Assembly (NCBI GenBank): GCA_036873135.1
Contig: JAPTYO010000002.1
Span: 22,160,452-22,224,451 of the forward strand
Source: Clarkia xantiana subsp. parviflora
Lineage: Eukaryota > Streptophyta > Magnoliopsida > Myrtales > Onagraceae
Reading direction: 5' to 3'
Length of the DNA: 64,000 bases
Shown here: piece by piece, positions 60,773-64,000 of the stretch
How the letters are laid out: each line of letters starts with the position of its first letter
How positions within the stretch are numbered: the stretch's first letter is position 1
The notes under the pieces: generated by a model
Told to the model about the DNA's origin: nothing
The model's input: the letters and a program-made list of their open reading frames with translations, nothing else
The model's database searches: none
Position numbers and translations under genes: made by a program

Positions 60773-62145
60773 TGTAATGTTATTATATATATGTTCAAAA
60801 TGTTATGGAATAAGTATGAACTAATTTTTTTCATTTGAAGTGCATTATAATAGTATATTACATACAAATTTGTTAAATTATTTAATGTCCACTAAGTTAA
60901 TATCTAACTGTGGTTTAAGGGATAGGGTATGGTTAAGGTTTAGAGTAAAGTTGAAGAGTGTTTATTGCATTCAACCATACTTAGTTGTTAAATCACTTGA
61001 AATGTTGTGTTTAATGTTATTATATATATGCTCTAAATGTTATGGAATAAGTATGAACTAATTTTTTTCATTTGAAGTGCATTATAATAGTATATTACAT
61101 ACAAATTTGTTCAATTATTTAATGTCCACTAAGTTAATATCTAACTGTGGTTTAAGGGATAGGGTATGGTTAAGGTTTAGTGTAAAGTTGAAGAGTGTTT
61201 ATTGCATTCAACCATACTTAGTTGTTAAATCACTTGAAATGTTGTGTTTAATGTTATTATATATATATGCTCTAAATGTTATGGAATAAGTATGAACTAA
61301 TTTTTTTCATTTGAAGTGCATTATAATAGTATATTACATACAAATTTGTTAAATTATTTAATGTCCACTAAGTTAATATCTAACTGTGGTTTAAGGGATA
61401 GGGTATGGTTAAGGTTTAGAGTAAAGTTGAAGAGTGTTTATTGCATTCAACCATACTTAGTTGTTAAATCACTTGAAATGTTGTGTTTAATGTTATTATA
61501 TATATGTTCAAAATGTTATGGAATAAGTATGAACTAATTTTTTTCATTTGAAGTGCATTATAATAGTATATTACATACAAATTTGTTAAATTATTTAATG
61601 TCCACTAAGTTAATATCTAACTGTGGTTTAAGGGATAGGGTATGGTTAAGGTTTAGAATAAAGTTGAAGAGTGTTTATTGCATTCAACCATACTTAGTTG
61701 TTAAATCACTTGAAATGTTGTGTTTAATGTTATTATATATATGCTCTAAATGTTATGGAATAAGTATGAACTAATTTTTTTCATTTGAAGTGCATTATAA
61801 TAGTATATTACATACAAATTTGTTAAATTATTTAATGTCCACTAAGTTAATATCTAACTGTGGTTTAAGGGATAGGGTATGGTTAAGGTTTAGAGTAAAG
61901 TTGAAGAGTGTTTATTGCATTCAACCATACTTAGTTGTTAAATCACTTGAAATGTTGTGTTTAATGTTATTATATATATGCTCTAAATGTTATGGAATAA
62001 GTATGAACTAATTTTTTTCATTTGAAGTGCATTATAATAGTATATTACATACAAATTTGTTCAATTATTTAATGTCCACTAAGTTAATATCTAACTGTGG
62101 TTTAAGGGATAGGGTATGGTTAAGGTTTAGAGTAAAGTTGAAGAG
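60773..62145. repeat. 237-bp tandem array, about 5.8 copies
   Basis: Near-identical units recur with landmark positions 60840, 61077, 61316, 61553, 61790 and 62027 (periods of 237, 239, 237, 237 and 237). Differences are few: ttcaaa versus ctctaa, ttaaatt versus ttcaatt, and one extra TA. Each unit opens the same 73-codon frame, since 237 is a multiple of three. I treat that as a repeat artefact. The array ends abruptly at 62145, within a unit. Confidence 0.95.
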
Positions 62146-63077
62146 CTAACTTCCCGACAGGGGCCAGTTTTGGCAAAGGTACAACCCCGCATTAAATGCT
62201 ACTGCGGCATAAAGCTATGATTGTCCATGTCTTATCAGTCCATATATATGTGAATTATATTTTACTTAATAAGATTACATTCCAACAAAAGGGTAATTCA
62301 AATAACTGTTTCGGTTTACCTTTTTTGAGAAAACTGTTTCATAATGAAGATGAAACAATGTTTTATAATGAAGGCGAAACAGTGTTTCATAATGACACCA
62401 GTTATGAAAAGATACATCATTTTGTATTTTTAAATTTGTTAACAGATACTGAATTCTGGTTATTATAGTAGTTGCACTTTGTAATTGGCCAATAAAAGTA
62501 TACTATGCACATAGAAGTTATGTGTCTTCTTCTAACTAAATTAGTTATTTCAAATAAGTCGACAGTTATTTATTATATGAAATTCAAATTATATACTTAG
62601 GCAGGATCTGTTGGGATGGTCCCATTGAAGAAAATTTCCGAAAATATTATAGCGCGTAAGTATGTTCCATTTGTAAAGCCTAATTAATCCCACATTCTAT
62701 GAACTATATTAGACAAAATACGCTAATTAAACGCGCTATTAATATTTGACAAGTAAATTTTATTCGTAAATTAATTGAATTATCCCACTTGACATTGTTT
62801 GTAATTGAAATTCCCAAATATATATTTTCAAACAAATATTTAAATTATGATACTGTGAAGAGTTTTAATCCTGACCAATTTTTCCCAACTTGTAACGTAA
62901 TTATACCTCCGTTAATGCTTCGTGTATTATAATCGAAAAAAACATCGCGACGTGCGCAGCACGTGACTCTTTTTGTTTGTGTAGAATAAAAAAACAAAAC
63001 TTCAAGATACGATATTACACCATTTTGAACCTCTTCTGTCTCCCTTCTTCCCGCCTACAATCTCGAAGACCATAAAG
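62146..63077 (+). promoter_or_regulatory. spacer and probable promoter of the GRF zinc-finger gene
   Basis: A 24-bp unit (gaaacagtgtttcataatgaaggc) occurs three times at about 62331-62396. AT-rich sequence follows. A C/T-rich stretch at about 63030-63070 directly before the start codon is likely the 5' UTR. Confidence 0.45.
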
Positions 63078-63962
63078 ATGAACGGGAGCTGTCTGATGTC
63101 GCACCCACCACATTCCCAAAACACGGGCGATATTCCTCCGACTGAATTACGGAGGTGCTTTTGCGGAGCAGTCTCCACAATGGTTATGTCATATACGTGG
63201 GAGAATTTTACCAGGAGGTTTCATCGGTGCCCTTACTGGAAGGTATTGCTGCTTAGTGTTTACGGCTTTTACGACTTTCATGGTGAACAACTCAATTTTT
63301 TAACGATATTGCTGTCCAATATTCAATTAGGGATTTGATTTACTGCTGATTTGGGGTTTCCTGTATTGAAATTATATGGAATTGAATTGGGTTTTAAGTT
63401 TTGTCAATAAGGGTTAGTATATACCAATTAACTGTTCAAGGATGGTTAATAGAATTTGGCTTTGATTGTACTTGGATTATATAATGTTTTCTCATTTAGA
63501 GATTAGGAATGGTAAACAGTAAGTAAATGTTCAATTAAGGTGAAATATGTTGATTACTCTTATGTCTGTCTGTATTGTGGGCAATGCATACAGGTTGGTG
63601 AAGAGACTGGATGTAATTTTTTTGGGTGGGAAGATCCGTTAATATGTGGTTACGGAAATAGAGCAATACATGTATTCCAATCACTGCACCAAACACTGGG
63701 TACCAGATGTTCAACCCTGGAGATGGAGAATGAGTTGTTTGTGGTTGACATTGCTGAACTGAAGAGTAATAATACATCCCTGGAGATAGCGAATGAGAAT
63801 TTTGTGTTTGATATTGCTGAATTGAAGGCCGAGATTGCACTGTTGGAGATGGAGCATGAAAAATTGGATCTGGAGAATGCACAATTAAGATTTGGGATCA
63901 GGATTTCTACATATATAGCAGGTGTTGTAGGTTTATTTTGTATTTTCAGGAAAATAGTTTAG
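63078..63962 (+). CDS. small GRF-type zinc-finger protein with coiled coil and C-terminal membrane segment
   Basis: Two exons join in phase: 63078-63242 and 63594-63962, giving 177 residues. The GRF finger supplies Cys27 and Cys29 (RRCFCG), the basic aromatic FTRRFHRC with Cys51, and Cys62 in GCNFFGWED, with the intron between the third and fourth ligand as in related plant genes. Residues about 98-155 form a charged coiled coil with repeated ELK/LEMEN segments. Residues 157-177 form a hydrophobic segment (STYIAGVVGLFCIF) and may anchor the protein. GRF fingers bind single-stranded nucleic acid in other proteins; the role of this small plant type is not known. The end of the window lies just beyond the stop. 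Confidence 0.82.
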
Positions 63963-64000
63963 GGTGCCGTTTTGTATGTGTAGATGACCCAGTTATGGTG

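Noticed and set aside
60840..62011. Identical 73-codon frames in each unit of the 237-bp array
   Set aside because: Their starts and stops follow the repeat. There is no known domain, and the composition is that of AT-rich DNA. Kept only as a repeat feature.

Overview
The window is nuclear DNA from a eudicot plant. The genes have short GT-AG introns and plant-specific families (AHL, MCTP, At2g35280-type F-box, plant Ulp1-like peptidase, GRF zinc finger). The spaces between them are AT-rich and full of plant transposons. The species cannot be named from sequence alone. Seven protein genes look intact: a DHH1/DDX6-type DEAD-box helicase (RH6/8/12 class, + strand, 4920-8185), a multiple-C2 transmembrane protein (MCTP, +, 40684-43713), an AT-hook/PPC protein (AHL, -, 44018-46796), a conserved 80-residue lysine-rich protein (-, 53362-53972), a Ulp1/C48-like cysteine peptidase (+, 54741-56461), an F-box protein (-, 58605-60286) and a small GRF zinc-finger protein (+, 63078-63962). 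Exon joins were checked for reading phase by hand. They are not an operon and show no common pathway.

Layout. 1-3.9 kb: a 641-bp palindrome with tRNA-Asp-like arms, a decayed LINE carrying a solo LTR, and a small hAT element. 4.3-8.5 kb: the helicase gene. 8.6-13.1 kb: a hAT element with a nested inverted-repeat element, a Mutator-like foldback element, and another inverted-repeat block. 13.3-26.3 kb: one old Ty1/copia element on the minus strand, inflated from about 5.5 kb to 13 kb by three later insertions (a young non-autonomous LTR element, a short hAT, and a 2.6-kb hAT-like element filled with mitochondrial rrn26, gag-like and LINE fragments). 27-39.7 kb: a gene desert framed by two inverted copies of one long PIF/Harbinger-like non-autonomous element; between them lie a Tourist-type element, a plant-mobile-domain gene fragment and a 1.8-kb near-perfect palindrome. 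39.8-47.3 kb: MCTP and AHL, tail to tail. 47.3-52.1 kb: further foldback elements. 52.7-64 kb: small genes, a 237-bp tandem array, and the GRF zinc-finger gene at the right edge.

The most useful observations are structural. At least nine insertions can be dated relative to one another or confirmed by target-site duplications read directly from the sequence. One hAT insertion is confirmed by an uninterrupted sister copy elsewhere in the window. Two Mutator-like foldback elements share the same terminal motif. I did not find a convincing new enzymatic or defence system. The strongest candidates for something undescribed are the tRNA-Asp-armed palindrome, the foldback family, and the chimeric hAT carrying mitochondrial rDNA.
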